A DNA stretch of 64,000 bases from Pandoraea vervacti (GCF_000934605.2 NZ_CP010897.2:2418001-2482000); one strand, 5' to 3'; positions 8,172 to 18,098 are shown, counted from the stretch's first letter. Numbers and translations: made by a program. Notes: a model not told the origin generated them from the letters alone.

Positions 8172-11100
8172 GTGCGTCTGACTTCCATCAAACTCGCTGG
8201 CTTCAAATCTTTCGTCGACCCGACGAACTTCGCGGTTCCCGGCCAGTTGGTCGGGATCGTCGGCCCGAACGGGTGCGGCAAATCCAACATCATCGATGCC
8301 GTGCGCTGGGTGCTCGGCGAGTCGCGCGCCTCGGAGCTGCGCGGCGAATCGATGCAGGACGTGATCTTCAACGGATCGACCGCCCGCAAGCAGGCAAGCC
8401 GCGCGAGCGTCGAACTTGTCTTCGACAACAGCGCCGGGCGTGCCGCCGGGCAGTGGAGCCAGTACGCCGAAATCGCCGTCAAGCGCGTGTTGACGCGCGA
8501 TGGCACCTCCAGTTACTACATCAATAACCTGCCGGCCCGCCGCCGCGATATTCAGGACATCTTCCTGGGTACCGGCCTCGGGCCGCGTGCCTACGCCATC
8601 ATTGGGCAGGGCATGATTTCGCGCATCATCGAGGCGAAGCCGGAAGAGTTGCGCGTGTTTCTCGAGGAAGCCGCCGGTGTCTCCAAATACAAGGAGCGCC
8701 GTCGCGAGACCGAGAACCGGCTTCAGGACACGCGTGAAAATCTGACGCGTGTCGAGGACATTCTGCGCGAGCTTGGCACGAACCTCGAAAAGCTGGAGTC
8801 GCAGGCCGTCGTAGCCAATCGATTCAAGGACTTGCAGCGCGACGGCGAAGAAAAGCAGCAACTGCTCTGGCTGCTTCGCAAGAACGAGGCGCAGAACGAA
8901 CAGGAGCGCCAGCAACGCGCGATCGAATCGGCTCAGGTCGATCTGGAAGCGCAGATGGCCCGTCTGCGGGGTTCCGAATCCGATCTCGAAACGCTGCGCG
9001 CTGCGCACTACACGGCGACCGACGCCGTGCAGGCCGCCCAAAGCGCGATGTACGAGGCAAACTCGGAAGTCAGCCGTCTCGAAGCGGAGATTCGCTACGT
9101 CGTCGAGTCACGCAATCGCGTACAGGCTCAACTGGCGGCGCTGACCTCGCAGCGCGAGCAGTGGCAGGCTCGCTCGGCGCAGTCGGAAGAGGCGCTGGCG
9201 CTCGCGGAAGAAGAACTCATCATCGCGCAAGAGCGTGCCGCGACCGCGCAGGATCAGGCGGCCGAGCAAAACGAGGCGCTGCCCGCGCTTGAATCCGGTT
9301 GGCGCGACGCGCAGAACCTGCTCAACGAACAACGCAGCGAAATCGCGCAGGTTGAGCAGAGTCTGAAACTCGAAGCCGCGCATCAACGTAATGCCGATCA
9401 GGCCTTGCAGCAGCTGCAGCAGCGTCAGGAGCGCCTGCAGGGTGAGGCGCGCGGGCTCGACAAGCCCGACGAGGCGGAACTCGAGATGCAGCGCGCCGAG
9501 CTCGCAGAACATCAGGCGATGCTGGAAGACGCGCAGGCGGAGCTGGCCGACGCCCAGGAACGCTTGCCCCGGCTCGAAGCCGAGCGAGCCGAGGCGCAGG
9601 CGCGCGTGCAATCCGAAGCGGCGACCATCGCACAGCTCGAAGCGCGTCTGACGGCGCTCAAGCAACTCCAGGAAAGTGTTCAGACGGAAGGCAAGGTCCA
9701 GCCGTGGCTCGACAAGCACGAGCTGGCGCAATTGCCGCGTCTGTGGAAGAAGTTGCATATCGAGCCGGGCTGGGAGCCGGCGCTCGAATCGGTGCTGCGC
9801 GAGCGTCTTGCGGCACTCGAAATCAGCAATCTCGATTGGGTCAAGGCGTTTGCGAGCGATGCGCCCCCGGCCAAACTGGCGTTCTACTCGCCGCCGCCGG
9901 CCGCCCGTGCGCAGGAAGTGCCGGCCTCGCTGCGTCCGTTGTTGTCGTTGCTGCGCATCGACGATCCGGGCCTGCGTGCCGTGCTGCAGGAGTGGCTTGG
10001 GCAGACCTTCGTTGCCGACGATCTGGCGCAAGCGATGGTCGCGCGCGCGCAGTTGCCTGAAGGCGCGTCGATCGTGGTCAAGGCAGGCCATCAGGTCACG
10101 CGCGTTGGCGTCCAACTGTACGCTGCCGACTCCGAGCAAGCCGGTTTGCTGGCCCGTCAGCAGGAAATCGAGAATCTGGGCAAGCAACTTCGTGCGCAGG
10201 CATTGCTCTCGGACGAGGCCAAGTCGGCCGCGGTTCGTGCCGAAGCGGCATACAGTCAGGCCGCGCAGTCGCTAACGGAAGTGCGCGGCCGTGCCGAGCG
10301 CGCCACGCAACGCGTGCATGCGTTGCAAATGGACGTGCTCAAGCTCACGCAAGCCTACGAGCGCTATAACGCACGTAGCACGCAGATTGACGAAGAACTG
10401 CGTGAAATCGCTGCGCAAATCGAAGAGCAACTGGCGATGCGCGCCGAGTCGGAGGCCAACTTCGAGCAAAGCGATGCGCGTCTGGCCGAACTGCAGGCGA
10501 CGTTCGAGGACGGTCAACTGGAATTCGAATCGCTCGATAGCCAGTTGTCCGATGCGCGCAACCGGGCACGTGAGCTCGAACGTCTGGCGCAGGAAGCGGC
10601 ATTTGGCCAGAAGGGCATCGCGAACCGGATCGACGAGCATCGCCGCAACATTCAGACCGCGCTCGAACAGGCAGAACGTCTGGTCGTCTCCATCGAGCAG
10701 GCGCAGGCCGAACTGGCGCAGATCACGGAACAGACGGCCGAAAACGGTTTGCAGGATGCGCTCGAATTGCGCGCCGAAAAGGAAGAGATCCTGGGCGCTG
10801 CGCGTATCGAGCTCGATGCCTTGACGCAGAAGCTGCGCCAGAGCGACGAGGAGCGTCTGGCCGCAGAGCGTGGCTTGCAGCCGCTTCGCGATCGCATCAC
10901 CGAATTGCAGTTGAAGGAGCAGGCGGCACGCTTGAACCGTGAGCAGTTCGTCGAGCAACTCACGGCGGCCGAGGTCGACGAAGCGGCGCTTTCCGCGAAG
11001 CTCACGCCGGATATGAAGCCGTCGTACCTGCAAGGGGAAGTCACCCGCATCAACAACGCGATCAACGCCCTTGGCCCGGTCAATATGGCGGCGCTGGAAG

Positions 11101-11687
11101 AGTTGGAGACGGCGCGCGAGCGCAAGGTCTTCCTCGATGCGCAATCGGCCGATCTGAACGACGCGATCGAAACGCTCGAAGGCGCCATCCGCAAGATCGA
11201 CGAAGAAACGCGCGTACTGCTCCAGGGCACGTTTGACGAAGTGAACAAGCATTTCGGCGAGTTGTTCCCGATGCTGTTCGGCGGCGGGCAGGCGAAGCTC
11301 ATCATGACCGGCGACGAAATCCTCGATGCCGGTGTGCAAGTCATGGCGCAACCGCCAGGCAAGAAGAACTCCACCATTCATTTGCTGTCTGGTGGAGAGA
11401 AGGCGCTCACGGCCATCGCGCTGGTGTTCGGCATGTTCCAGCTCAACCCCGCGCCGTTCTGCTTGCTCGATGAGGTGGACGCGCCGCTCGACGACGCGAA
11501 CACCGAGCGTTACGCCAAGATGGTGGCGCGCATGTCGGACCGTACCCAATTCGTATTTATTTCGCATAACAAAATCGCGATGGAAATGGCCAATCAACTC
11601 ATCGGCGTCACCATGCAGGAACAAGGGGTGTCGCGGATCGTGGCGGTGGACATGGAGTCTGCGATCAATCTGGCCGAGATCGCCTGA
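8172..11687 (+). CDS. smc: Chromosome segregation ATPase SMC
   Basis: Structural maintenance of chromosomes protein, 1171 aa, which dimerises and compacts or segregates the chromosome with ScpA/ScpB. The N-terminal Walker A is GPNGCGKSN (31-39). Two long coiled-coil arms rich in Glu, Ala, Gln and Arg flank a globular hinge around residues 510-660. The C-terminal head has the ABC signature LSGGEKALTAIAL and Walker B CLLDEVDAPLDD. Start is a GTG at 8172, and MRLTSIKLAGFKSF is the normal SMC N terminus. The zipA-like gene follows after 39 bp. Confidence 0.97.
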   Translation: MRLTSIKLAGFKSFVDPTNFAVPGQLVGIVGPNGCGKSNIIDAVRWVLGESRASELRGESMQDVIFNGSTARKQASRASVELVFDNSAGRAAGQWSQYAEIAVKRVLTRDGTSSYYINNLPARRRDIQDIFLGTGLGPRAYAIIGQGMISRIIEAKPEELRVFLEEAAGVSKYKERRRETENRLQDTRENLTRVEDILRELGTNLEKLESQAVVANRFKDLQRDGEEKQQLLWLLRKNEAQNEQERQQRAIESAQVDLEAQMARLRGSESDLETLRAAHYTATDAVQAAQSAMYEANSEVSRLEAEIRYVVESRNRVQAQLAALTSQREQWQARSAQSEEALALAEEELIIAQERAATAQDQAAEQNEALPALESGWRDAQNLLNEQRSEIAQVEQSLKLEAAHQRNADQALQQLQQRQERLQGEARGLDKPDEAELEMQRAELAEHQAMLEDAQAELADAQERLPRLEAERAEAQARVQSEAATIAQLEARLTALKQLQESVQTEGKVQPWLDKHELAQLPRLWKKLHIEPGWEPALESVLRERLAALEISNLDWVKAFASDAPPAKLAFYSPPPAARAQEVPASLRPLLSLLRIDDPGLRAVLQEWLGQTFVADDLAQAMVARAQLPEGASIVVKAGHQVTRVGVQLYAADSEQAGLLARQQEIENLGKQLRAQALLSDEAKSAAVRAEAAYSQAAQSLTEVRGRAERATQRVHALQMDVLKLTQAYERYNARSTQIDEELREIAAQIEEQLAMRAESEANFEQSDARLAELQATFEDGQLEFESLDSQLSDARNRARELERLAQEAAFGQKGIANRIDEHRRNIQTALEQAERLVVSIEQAQAELAQITEQTAENGLQDALELRAEKEEILGAARIELDALTQKLRQSDEERLAAERGLQPLRDRITELQLKEQAARLNREQFVEQLTAAEVDEAALSAKLTPDMKPSYLQGEVTRINNAINALGPVNMAALEELETARERKVFLDAQSADLNDAIETLEGAIRKIDEETRVLLQGTFDEVNKHFGELFPMLFGGGQAKLIMTGDEILDAGVQVMAQPPGKKNSTIHLLSGGEKALTAIALVFGMFQLNPAPFCLLDEVDAPLDDANTERYAKMVARMSDRTQFVFISHNKIAMEMANQLIGVTMQEQGVSRIVAVDMESAINLAEIA

Positions 11688-11726
11688 CCCCGCGCCCACG
11701 ATGGAGAAGAGAGAGGAACGCCGCGC

Positions 11727-13262
11727 ATGAATGAACTGCAGCTGAGCTTGATTGCCGCAGGGGTAGTAGTACTGCTGGGAGTAGTGGCTTATAACGCCTG
11801 GCAAGGCAGCAAGGCACGCGCGCGCATACCGCGCCGCATGCCGGTCGATGGTGCCGGTATCGACGCGAGCGCCGGCACGCCCGACGCCGATGACGACCGC
11901 CCGTTCATCGAACCCACGCTTTCGCCGCCGCGCGTCCCTGCACAAGCGGGAGAACGCCGTGAGCCGACGCTGGGAGCGGCATCGGCCGGCACGTCGGCAA
12001 CGTCGGTACAGGACGCCTTTGCGATCAACGAAGATGCGTGGGATGCACCGCCGGCGGCGCGCAAGCGGGCAGCCGAGGAAGCCGCCGCGCGTGCGGCAGC
12101 CGAAAGTGCCGATGCCGATGCGGTTGAAGTCGCCACGGTGTCTCGCGAACAAGCGAGCGACAACCAGGTGAGCCACGCACGTGATTTGCAGGACGCCGCA
12201 ACGGCAAGCGCCGTTGCGCGTGTGGATGCCGAACTGGCCGCCGACGACACGGTGGATGCTGCCACGGCAGGTGCGGCCGCAGCGGCCGCAGGCGCGGCTG
12301 ATCCGGAAGGTGCCGCGTCGAAGGTCGACGGTACGTCAGCCCCCACGGCGACTTCATCGACGTCGGTCGTTGCGGCCGCACCTGTCGAGTCGGTCGCCGC
12401 CACGTCGGCGGCTGCGGCTCGACCCGCGGTGCCCAGCGGTCCCCCGCCGGTTATCGATGAGCGTATCGACTGTATCGTCGAAATGCCGTTGACCAATATG
12501 GTGGCAGCGGAGCGGCTGATGCCGCTGACCGTGCGCATGCGGCGCGCGGGCAGCAAGCCCGTGAACGTGGAGGGGCGCCTGGATGAGCACGCGCCCTGGG
12601 AGCCGATCCGCACCGGCGGACGCTATCAGCAACTGCGCATGGCCGTGCAGCTGGCCAATCGTGCCGGTGCGCTCAACGAAGTCGAGTTCTCGGAGTTTTC
12701 GAATCTCGTGCAAGCGCTGGCGGACGCCGTCGATGCGTTGCCGGAGTTGCCCGACATGATGGAGACGGTTGCCCGGGGTCGCGAGCTCGATGGCTTTGCG
12801 GCACAGTGCGATGCCCAGTTGTCGGTCAATGTGCTGTCGGACGGTGCGCCGTGGTCGGCCAACTACGTTCAGGCGGTCGCCACGCAAGACGGTTTGCTGC
12901 TCTCGCGCGACGGCATGCGTTTCGTCAAGCTCGACGCGCGTCAGAACCCGGTGTTCATGCTGCAGTTCGGCGACACCAACTTCCTGCGCGACGACCTGAC
13001 GTACAAGGGCGGCGACCTCATTACCATGCTGCTCGATGTGCCGGTCGCCGACGAAGACCTGTTGCCTTTCCGTCTGATGTGCGACTACGCGCGTTCGATC
13101 GGACAGCGAATCGGTGGTCGTGTGGTGGACGATCAACGTCGCCCGCTCTCCGATGCTGCGCTGCAAAACGTCGACAAGCAGTTGCTCAAGCTCTACGAAC
13201 GCCTTGAGGCACGGGGCCTGCCGGCCGGTTCGCCGGTCACGCGTCGCCTGTTCAGCCAATAA
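11727..13262 (+). CDS. zipA: ZipA-like cell division protein
   Basis: Probable FtsZ-membrane tether. One N-terminal transmembrane helix (about residues 5-25, LSLIAAGVVVLLGVVAYNAW) is followed by a long linker very rich in Ala, Asp and Glu (about 30-250). The C-terminal folded domain (about 255-510) resembles the ZipA FtsZ-binding domain. The 511 aa are much longer than E. coli ZipA (about 330 aa), mainly through the linker. The smc-zipA-ligA order is the usual one and supports the call. A purine-rich ribosome binding site precedes the ATG. A terminator hairpin follows. Confidence 0.8.
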   Translation: MNELQLSLIAAGVVVLLGVVAYNAWQGSKARARIPRRMPVDGAGIDASAGTPDADDDRPFIEPTLSPPRVPAQAGERREPTLGAASAGTSATSVQDAFAINEDAWDAPPAARKRAAEEAAARAAAESADADAVEVATVSREQASDNQVSHARDLQDAATASAVARVDAELAADDTVDAATAGAAAAAAGAADPEGAASKVDGTSAPTATSSTSVVAAAPVESVAATSAAAARPAVPSGPPPVIDERIDCIVEMPLTNMVAAERLMPLTVRMRRAGSKPVNVEGRLDEHAPWEPIRTGGRYQQLRMAVQLANRAGALNEVEFSEFSNLVQALADAVDALPELPDMMETVARGRELDGFAAQCDAQLSVNVLSDGAPWSANYVQAVATQDGLLLSRDGMRFVKLDARQNPVFMLQFGDTNFLRDDLTYKGGDLITMLLDVPVADEDLLPFRLMCDYARSIGQRIGGRVVDDQRRPLSDAALQNVDKQLLKLYERLEARGLPAGSPVTRRLFSQ

Positions 13263-13313
13263 TTCAAGGCAGTGCGCGACGCCGGGCCATACCCGGCCGG
13301 CTGCGTTCGATGC

Positions 13314-13344
13314 ACGCCGTTCACCGTCGGGTGAGCGGCGTTTT
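13314..13344 (+). terminator. Terminator after zipA
   Basis: CGCCGTTCACC at 13315-13325 pairs with GGTGAGCGGCG at 13330-13340 (one G-U pair, four-base loop) and runs into TTTTCGTT. A smaller GCCGGG/CCCGGC hairpin lies just upstream (about 13281-13297). Confidence 0.7.
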
Positions 13345-13434
13345 CGTTCCGATTGATTACGCCTATCGGCAGCGCGCAGATGCGCACGTCGAAGGCATAA
13401 TGTTCTGACTTCTCGTATCCCGAGTCTTGCACGC

Positions 13435-15561
13435 ATGTCCCAAACTTCCGTACCGGGTCAGGGCACGAACGCCCATACGGCTGCCGACGCTACGGCCGCT
13501 GCACAACGCGCGGCCGAACTGCGCATCGAGTTGGCGCGTCACAACCGTGCCTATTACGAAGACGACGCGCCGCTGATTCCCGACGCCGAATACGACCGTC
13601 TGTTTGGCGAACTCGCCGCGCTGGAAAATGATTTTCCCGAATTGCAGCGTCCCGACTCACCGACGCAGCGCGTGGGCGGCAAACCTGTCGAAGGTTTCGC
13701 GCCGGTGGTTCACCGCGTGCCGATGCTCTCGCTCAACAATGGCTTCGAAGACGAGGATGTCGAGGCGTTCGATCGCCGCGTGTCCGACGGGCTGCGCGAT
13801 GCGACACGCGCCGGCGCACCGTCCGACGATCTGTTCGGCCCGCAGGACGCGCCAGTCGAATACGCCGCCGAGCTGAAGTTCGACGGCCTGGCGATTGCCT
13901 TGCGCTACGAGCAGGGGGTGCTGGTGCAGGCCGCGACACGAGGCGACGGTACGACGGGAGAAGATGTCACAGCTAACATTCGGACCATCAAGAAGATTCC
14001 CCTGAAGCTGAAGTCGGACAATCCGCCCGACGTACTGGAAGTGCGTGGGGAAGTGTTGATGTTCCGCGCCGACTTCGACAAGCTGAACCAAGCGCAGGAA
14101 GCGGCCGGCGAAAAGGTGTTCGTCAATCCGCGCAATGCGGCGGCAGGCAGCTTGCGGCAGCTCGACTCGAAGATCACGGCCAGGCGTCCGCTGTCCTTCT
14201 TCGCCTACGGCGTAGGGGAACTCGTTGGCGTGCCGATGCCCGAGACGCACTCGGCGTTGCTCGACTGGTATGTCACGCTCGGCATTCCGGTGAACGACCG
14301 ACGCGAAGTCGTGAAGGGCGCTGCGGGACTGCTGAAGTTCTATCGCGAAGTCGGCGAGGCACGGGTATCGCTGCCCTATGACATCGACGGTGTGGTCTAC
14401 AAGGTCAATCGTCGCGACGAGCAGGATCGGCTCGGATTCGTGTCGCGAGCGCCGCGCTTCGCACTGGCGCACAAATTCCCGGCGCAGGAGGCGTTGACCA
14501 CGCTGCTCGATATCGAGGTGCAGGTCGGACGCACGGGCGCTATTACCCCGGTGGCCCGTCTGGCGCCGGTGTTCGTCGGCGGCGCGACGGTCACGAATGC
14601 CACGTTGCATAACGAGGACGAGATTCGTCGCAAGGACGTGATGATCGGCGATACCGTCATCGTGCGTCGTGCGGGTGACGTGATTCCCGAGGTCGTCGGG
14701 TCGGTGCCGGATCGTCGTCCGGCCGATGCACGGGCATTCGTCATGCCCACGGCGTGTCCGGTGTGCGGGTCCGCCATTGAAAAATTGCCGGACGAGGCGA
14801 TCGCCCGTTGCACGGGCGGATTGATTTGCGCTGCGCAGCGCAAGCAGGCGCTACTGCACTTCGCGCAACGTCGTGCGCTCGATATCGAGGGGCTGGGCGA
14901 CAAATTGGTCGAACAACTCGTCGATCAGCAGATTATTCGAACGCCCGCAGATCTGTTCAAGCTGGGCGTAGCGAAGCTGGCGGCACTCGACCGGATGGCG
15001 GACAAGTCGGCGACCAATCTCGTCGCCGCGCTGGACAAGGCGCGTCACACGACGCTCGCACGCTTTATCTTCGCACTGGGCATCCGTCATGTCGGCGAGG
15101 CGACGGCGAAGGATCTGGCGCGGCACTTCGGCAAGCTCGACAACCTGATCGGGGTGTGCAAACGCGACTCCGATCTGACGGAACTGCTTGCCGTTCCGGA
15201 CGTCGGACCCATTGTGGCCGAGTCGATCAACAATTTCTTCTGCGAAGATCATAATGTCGAAGTGATCGAGCAACTGCGTGCCGCTGGTGTGACATGGCCG
15301 GAATCCGAACCTGCCGCTGCGGCGCCGCTGCCCCTGGCGGGCAAGACGTTCGTGCTGACCGGCACGTTGCCGACGCTGTCTCGCGACGAGGCGAAGGCCA
15401 TGCTCGAAGCGCAGGGAGCGAAGGTTGCCGGCTCCGTTTCTGCAAAAACCGACTATGTCGTGGCGGGGGCGGAGGCGGGCAGCAAGTTGGCGAAGGCAGA
15501 GGCACTGGGTGTGCCGGTGCTCGACGAGGATGCTATGCGCGCGATGTTGGCCGCGCTTTGA
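13435..15561 (+). CDS. ligA: NAD-dependent DNA ligase
   Basis: Seals nicks in replication and repair using NAD. Domains in order: the Ia region, the nucleotidyltransferase with adenylated Lys148 in AELKFDGLAIAL, the OB fold (VQVGRTGAITPVARL), the four-Cys zinc finger (CPVCGS ... ARCTGG-LICAAQ), helix-hairpin-helix repeats (GLGDKLVEQLVDQ, ALGIRHVGEATAK), and a C-terminal BRCT (LAGKTFVLTGTLPTLSRDEAK). The 708 aa are slightly longer than E. coli LigA; the extra residues include an insertion near 125-142. def follows after 16 bp and is probably cotranscribed. Confidence 0.97.
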   Translation: MSQTSVPGQGTNAHTAADATAAAQRAAELRIELARHNRAYYEDDAPLIPDAEYDRLFGELAALENDFPELQRPDSPTQRVGGKPVEGFAPVVHRVPMLSLNNGFEDEDVEAFDRRVSDGLRDATRAGAPSDDLFGPQDAPVEYAAELKFDGLAIALRYEQGVLVQAATRGDGTTGEDVTANIRTIKKIPLKLKSDNPPDVLEVRGEVLMFRADFDKLNQAQEAAGEKVFVNPRNAAAGSLRQLDSKITARRPLSFFAYGVGELVGVPMPETHSALLDWYVTLGIPVNDRREVVKGAAGLLKFYREVGEARVSLPYDIDGVVYKVNRRDEQDRLGFVSRAPRFALAHKFPAQEALTTLLDIEVQVGRTGAITPVARLAPVFVGGATVTNATLHNEDEIRRKDVMIGDTVIVRRAGDVIPEVVGSVPDRRPADARAFVMPTACPVCGSAIEKLPDEAIARCTGGLICAAQRKQALLHFAQRRALDIEGLGDKLVEQLVDQQIIRTPADLFKLGVAKLAALDRMADKSATNLVAALDKARHTTLARFIFALGIRHVGEATAKDLARHFGKLDNLIGVCKRDSDLTELLAVPDVGPIVAESINNFFCEDHNVEVIEQLRAAGVTWPESEPAAAAPLPLAGKTFVLTGTLPTLSRDEAKAMLEAQGAKVAGSVSAKTDYVVAGAEAGSKLAKAEALGVPVLDEDAMRAMLAAL

Positions 15562-15577
15562 TGTGAGGACCCAACCC

Positions 15578-16111
15578 ATGATTCGCGACATTCTGAAGAT
15601 GGGCGATCCGCGCTTGCTGCGCATCGCCAAACCCGTCGAACAATTCAATACGCCTGAGCTCGACGAGCTTATCGCCGACATGTTCGAGACCATGAAGCAC
15701 GCCAACGGCGCCGGACTTGCCGCGCCGCAGATCGGTGTCGATCTGCAAGTGGTGATCTTCGGGTTCGAGCACAACGAGCGCTATCCGGACGCGCCGGAAG
15801 TGCCTGAGACCGTGCTCATCAATCCAACGATTACGCCGCTGACGCAGGACATGGAGGAGGGCTGGGAGGGATGTCTTTCCGTGCCGGGATTGCGCGGTAT
15901 GGTCAATCGCTATTCCATGCTGCGTTATGAAGGTTTCGATCAGCACGGGCACGCGATCGATCGCGTGGCGGAGGGGTTCCATGCGCGCGTGGTGCAGCAC
16001 GAGTGCGACCACCTGATCGGCAAGTTGTATCCGATGCGCATTACCGATTTCAGCAGGTTCGGATTTACCGAGATCCTGTTCCCGGGGCTTGACCCGAACA
16101 GTGACGATTGA
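15578..16111 (+). CDS. def: Peptide deformylase
   Basis: Metalloenzyme that removes the formyl group from N-terminal methionine of new proteins. All three family motifs are present: GAGLAAPQI, EGCLSVPG (metal Cys) and QHECDHLIG (HExxH type with two metal His). The 177-aa form from ATG 15578 matches the family; the frame is open further upstream inside ligA but that part has no deformylase character. GAGG in the ligA-def gap serves as ribosome binding site. A second def paralogue near fmt is usual in this order, so this may be one of two. It ends at a bidirectional terminator. Confidence 0.95.
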   Translation: MIRDILKMGDPRLLRIAKPVEQFNTPELDELIADMFETMKHANGAGLAAPQIGVDLQVVIFGFEHNERYPDAPEVPETVLINPTITPLTQDMEEGWEGCLSVPGLRGMVNRYSMLRYEGFDQHGHAIDRVAEGFHARVVQHECDHLIGKLYPMRITDFSRFGFTEILFPGLDPNSDD

Positions 16112-16160
16112 TCGCGCTGAAAGCCGGCTGACCGTGATACGGTGTCTGGTCCCCTGGTGA

Positions 16161-16193
16161 AAAAAAGCCCGCCTGAATGGCGGGCTTTCTCTT
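16161..16193. terminator. Bidirectional terminator def/rluB
   Basis: AAAGCCCGCC (16164-16173) pairs with GGCGGGCTTT (16179-16188) around TGAAT. It has A's on the left and T's on the right, so it can stop both the rightward def and the leftward rluB transcripts. Confidence 0.9.
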
Positions 16194-16241
16194 TGCATCG
16201 TCGAAGTTCGACTGTACTGTGCATGCCGATGCCGGGCCCCG

Positions 16242-18098
16242 TCAGAAGCCTTCACCTGCGCGCAGATAGCGCCATTCGCCCACGGGAAGATTGCCAAGCG
16301 TAATGCGGCCCATGCGCACGCGCTTGAGGCCGGTCACATGCAGACCGACGAGTTCGCACATGCGGCGAATCTGGCGTTTCTTGCCTTCCTTGAGTACAAA
16401 GCGCAGTTGTTCCGGGTTCTGCCACTCGACCTGGGCGGGCTTGAGCGGTTGATCGTCAAGTTCGAGACCGTGGCGAAGCAATGCCAGACGGTCCTCCGGG
16501 AAGTGGGCTTGTACGTTCTGCGTGTGCTCGTTGTACGAGACACGTACGAGGTACTCCTTCTCGATATCCGAGTCTTCACCAATCAGCTGTTTGGCAATGC
16601 GACCGTCCTGTGTCAGCACGAGCAGGCCGGTCGAATCGATATCAAGGCGTCCCGCGGGGGCGAGGCTGCGCAGATGCGACGGGGAAAAACGCACGCCCGC
16701 ATCGTCTTCTGCCCAATGATGCTCGCTGGTAACGAGCACGACGGCGGGGTCGTAACCGTCTTCCGCTTGCCCGGAGACATAGCCGACGGGCTTGTGCAGC
16801 AAAATGGTGACCCGATTGGCCTGTTCCTTTTGCGCGGCCTGCACGACGGTGATTTCCTGCGTCGGCAGAATCTTTGTGCCGAGTTCCTTCACGACCTTGC
16901 CGTCAACGCGGACCCACCCCTTGGCGATCCATTCGTCCGCCTCGCGACGCGAGCAGAGGCCAAGTTCCGACATGCGCTTGGACAGGCGCAGCGAGCCGGC
17001 GGCGTCGTGATGAATCTTGATGTCGTCATCATCGTCGCGCGCCACACGCGGTGCGCGAACCGCGCGCGTGGCGTGTTTTGCCTGATTGTCACGGTCATTG
17101 CGATCAAATCGGCCGCCTGACGGGTTCTGCGTGTTACGACGCGGGCGATCTTCCTCGAAACGGCGCGGTGCACGCGCATCGAAATCACGCTTTTCCGGAC
17201 GTGCGAAGTCGCCGCGCGCACCGCCCTCGGTATTGCGACGGGGACGATCTTCGTCAAAGCGACGCGGTGCGCGGTTATCGAAGTCACGCTTGACCGGACG
17301 CGCGAAATCGCCACGTGCACCGCCCTCGGTATTGCGACGGGGACGAACTTCGTCAAAGCGACGCGGTGCGCGGTTATCGAAGTCACGCTTGACCGGACGT
17401 GCGAAATCGCCACGCGCACCGCCCTCGGTATTGCGACGGGGACGATCTTCGTCAAAGCGGCGCGGTGCGCGGTTATCGAAGTCACGCTTGACCGGACGTG
17501 CGAAATCGCCACGCGCACCGCCCTCGGTATTGCGACGGGGACGGTCTTCGTCAAAGCGACGCGGTGCGCGGTTATCGAAGTCACGCTTGACCGGACGCGC
17601 GAAATCGCCACGCGCACCGCCCTCGGTATTGCGACGGGGACGGTCTTCGTCAAAGCGGCGCGGTGCGCGGTCATCGAAGTCACGCTTTGCCGGACGTGCG
17701 AAATCGCCACGCGCACCGCCCTCGGTATTGCGACGCGGACGGTCCTCATCGAAGCGGGCAGGGCGAGCACCGGCAACACGTTCGCGCTGACCGCGCGCGG
17801 GCGGGCGCTCTCCCACCGACCGCTTCTCGTAAGGGGCGCCGCCGCCCACCGGCTTGCGCGGCGCGGCACCGCTGCCGGAAGGGCGCCGGGGACCGCCCGG
17901 CGTCGCGGCATCATCTGCCGGACGTGGACGCGCCGGCTTGCCTGAGGGCTTCTTCTTCGCGCCGCTGGCGTCGAGCATCGACGCGGGCACCGCCTTGGTC
18001 GGCCGACGCAACGCGCCAGCCGAGCGCACGGGCGCGCGAGTCTTGTCGAGGGTGCGGGGGTGTTTGGCGCTCAGTTTGGCGCGGGGGGTATCGCTCAT
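16242..18098 (-). CDS. rluB: 23S rRNA pseudouridine synthase with repeat-rich N terminus
   Basis: RsuA/RluB family enzyme. The C-terminal ~250 residues are the enzyme: an S4 RNA-binding domain (LRLSKRMSELGLCSRREAD), then the synthase core with catalytic Asp in GRLDIDSTGLLVLTQDG and the GKKRQIRRMCEL motif. RluB modifies U2605 of 23S rRNA in E. coli; RluB rather than RsuA or RluF is inferred. Residues 1-355 are a basic, Arg/Gly/Pro-rich extension absent from E. coli RluB. It contains six perfect-length 33-residue repeats (115-312). The ATG overlaps the glnD stop by four bases, so translation is coupled. Confidence 0.9.
   Translation of the reverse strand: MSDTPRAKLSAKHPRTLDKTRAPVRSAGALRRPTKAVPASMLDASGAKKKPSGKPARPRPADDAATPGGPRRPSGSGAAPRKPVGGGAPYEKRSVGERPPARGQRERVAGARPARFDEDRPRRNTEGGARGDFARPAKRDFDDRAPRRFDEDRPRRNTEGGARGDFARPVKRDFDNRAPRRFDEDRPRRNTEGGARGDFARPVKRDFDNRAPRRFDEDRPRRNTEGGARGDFARPVKRDFDNRAPRRFDEVRPRRNTEGGARGDFARPVKRDFDNRAPRRFDEDRPRRNTEGGARGDFARPEKRDFDARAPRRFEEDRPRRNTQNPSGGRFDRNDRDNQAKHATRAVRAPRVARDDDDDIKIHHDAAGSLRLSKRMSELGLCSRREADEWIAKGWVRVDGKVVKELGTKILPTQEITVVQAAQKEQANRVTILLHKPVGYVSGQAEDGYDPAVVLVTSEHHWAEDDAGVRFSPSHLRSLAPAGRLDIDSTGLLVLTQDGRIAKQLIGEDSDIEKEYLVRVSYNEHTQNVQAHFPEDRLALLRHGLELDDQPLKPAQVEWQNPEQLRFVLKEGKKRQIRRMCELVGLHVTGLKRVRMGRITLGNLPVGEWRYLRAGEGF
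17163..17756 (-). repeat. Six-unit 99-bp in-frame tandem repeat in rluB
   Basis: 594 bp made of six 99-bp units, each coding for 33 residues of the type RFDEDRPRRNTEGG followed by ARGDFARPVKRDFDNRAPR. The four middle units are nearly identical in DNA. The outer ones carry substitutions (DDRAPR in the first, EKRDFDARAPR in the sixth), and a degenerate partial seventh follows. High identity implies recent expansion or homogenisation. Confidence 0.95.

Noticed and set aside
17086..17790. Regular Arg/Ser-rich frames opposite and alongside the rluB repeats, and the possibility of a CRISPR array
   Set aside because: The 99-bp units are contiguous with no spacers and keep the rluB reading frame, so they are coding repeats.
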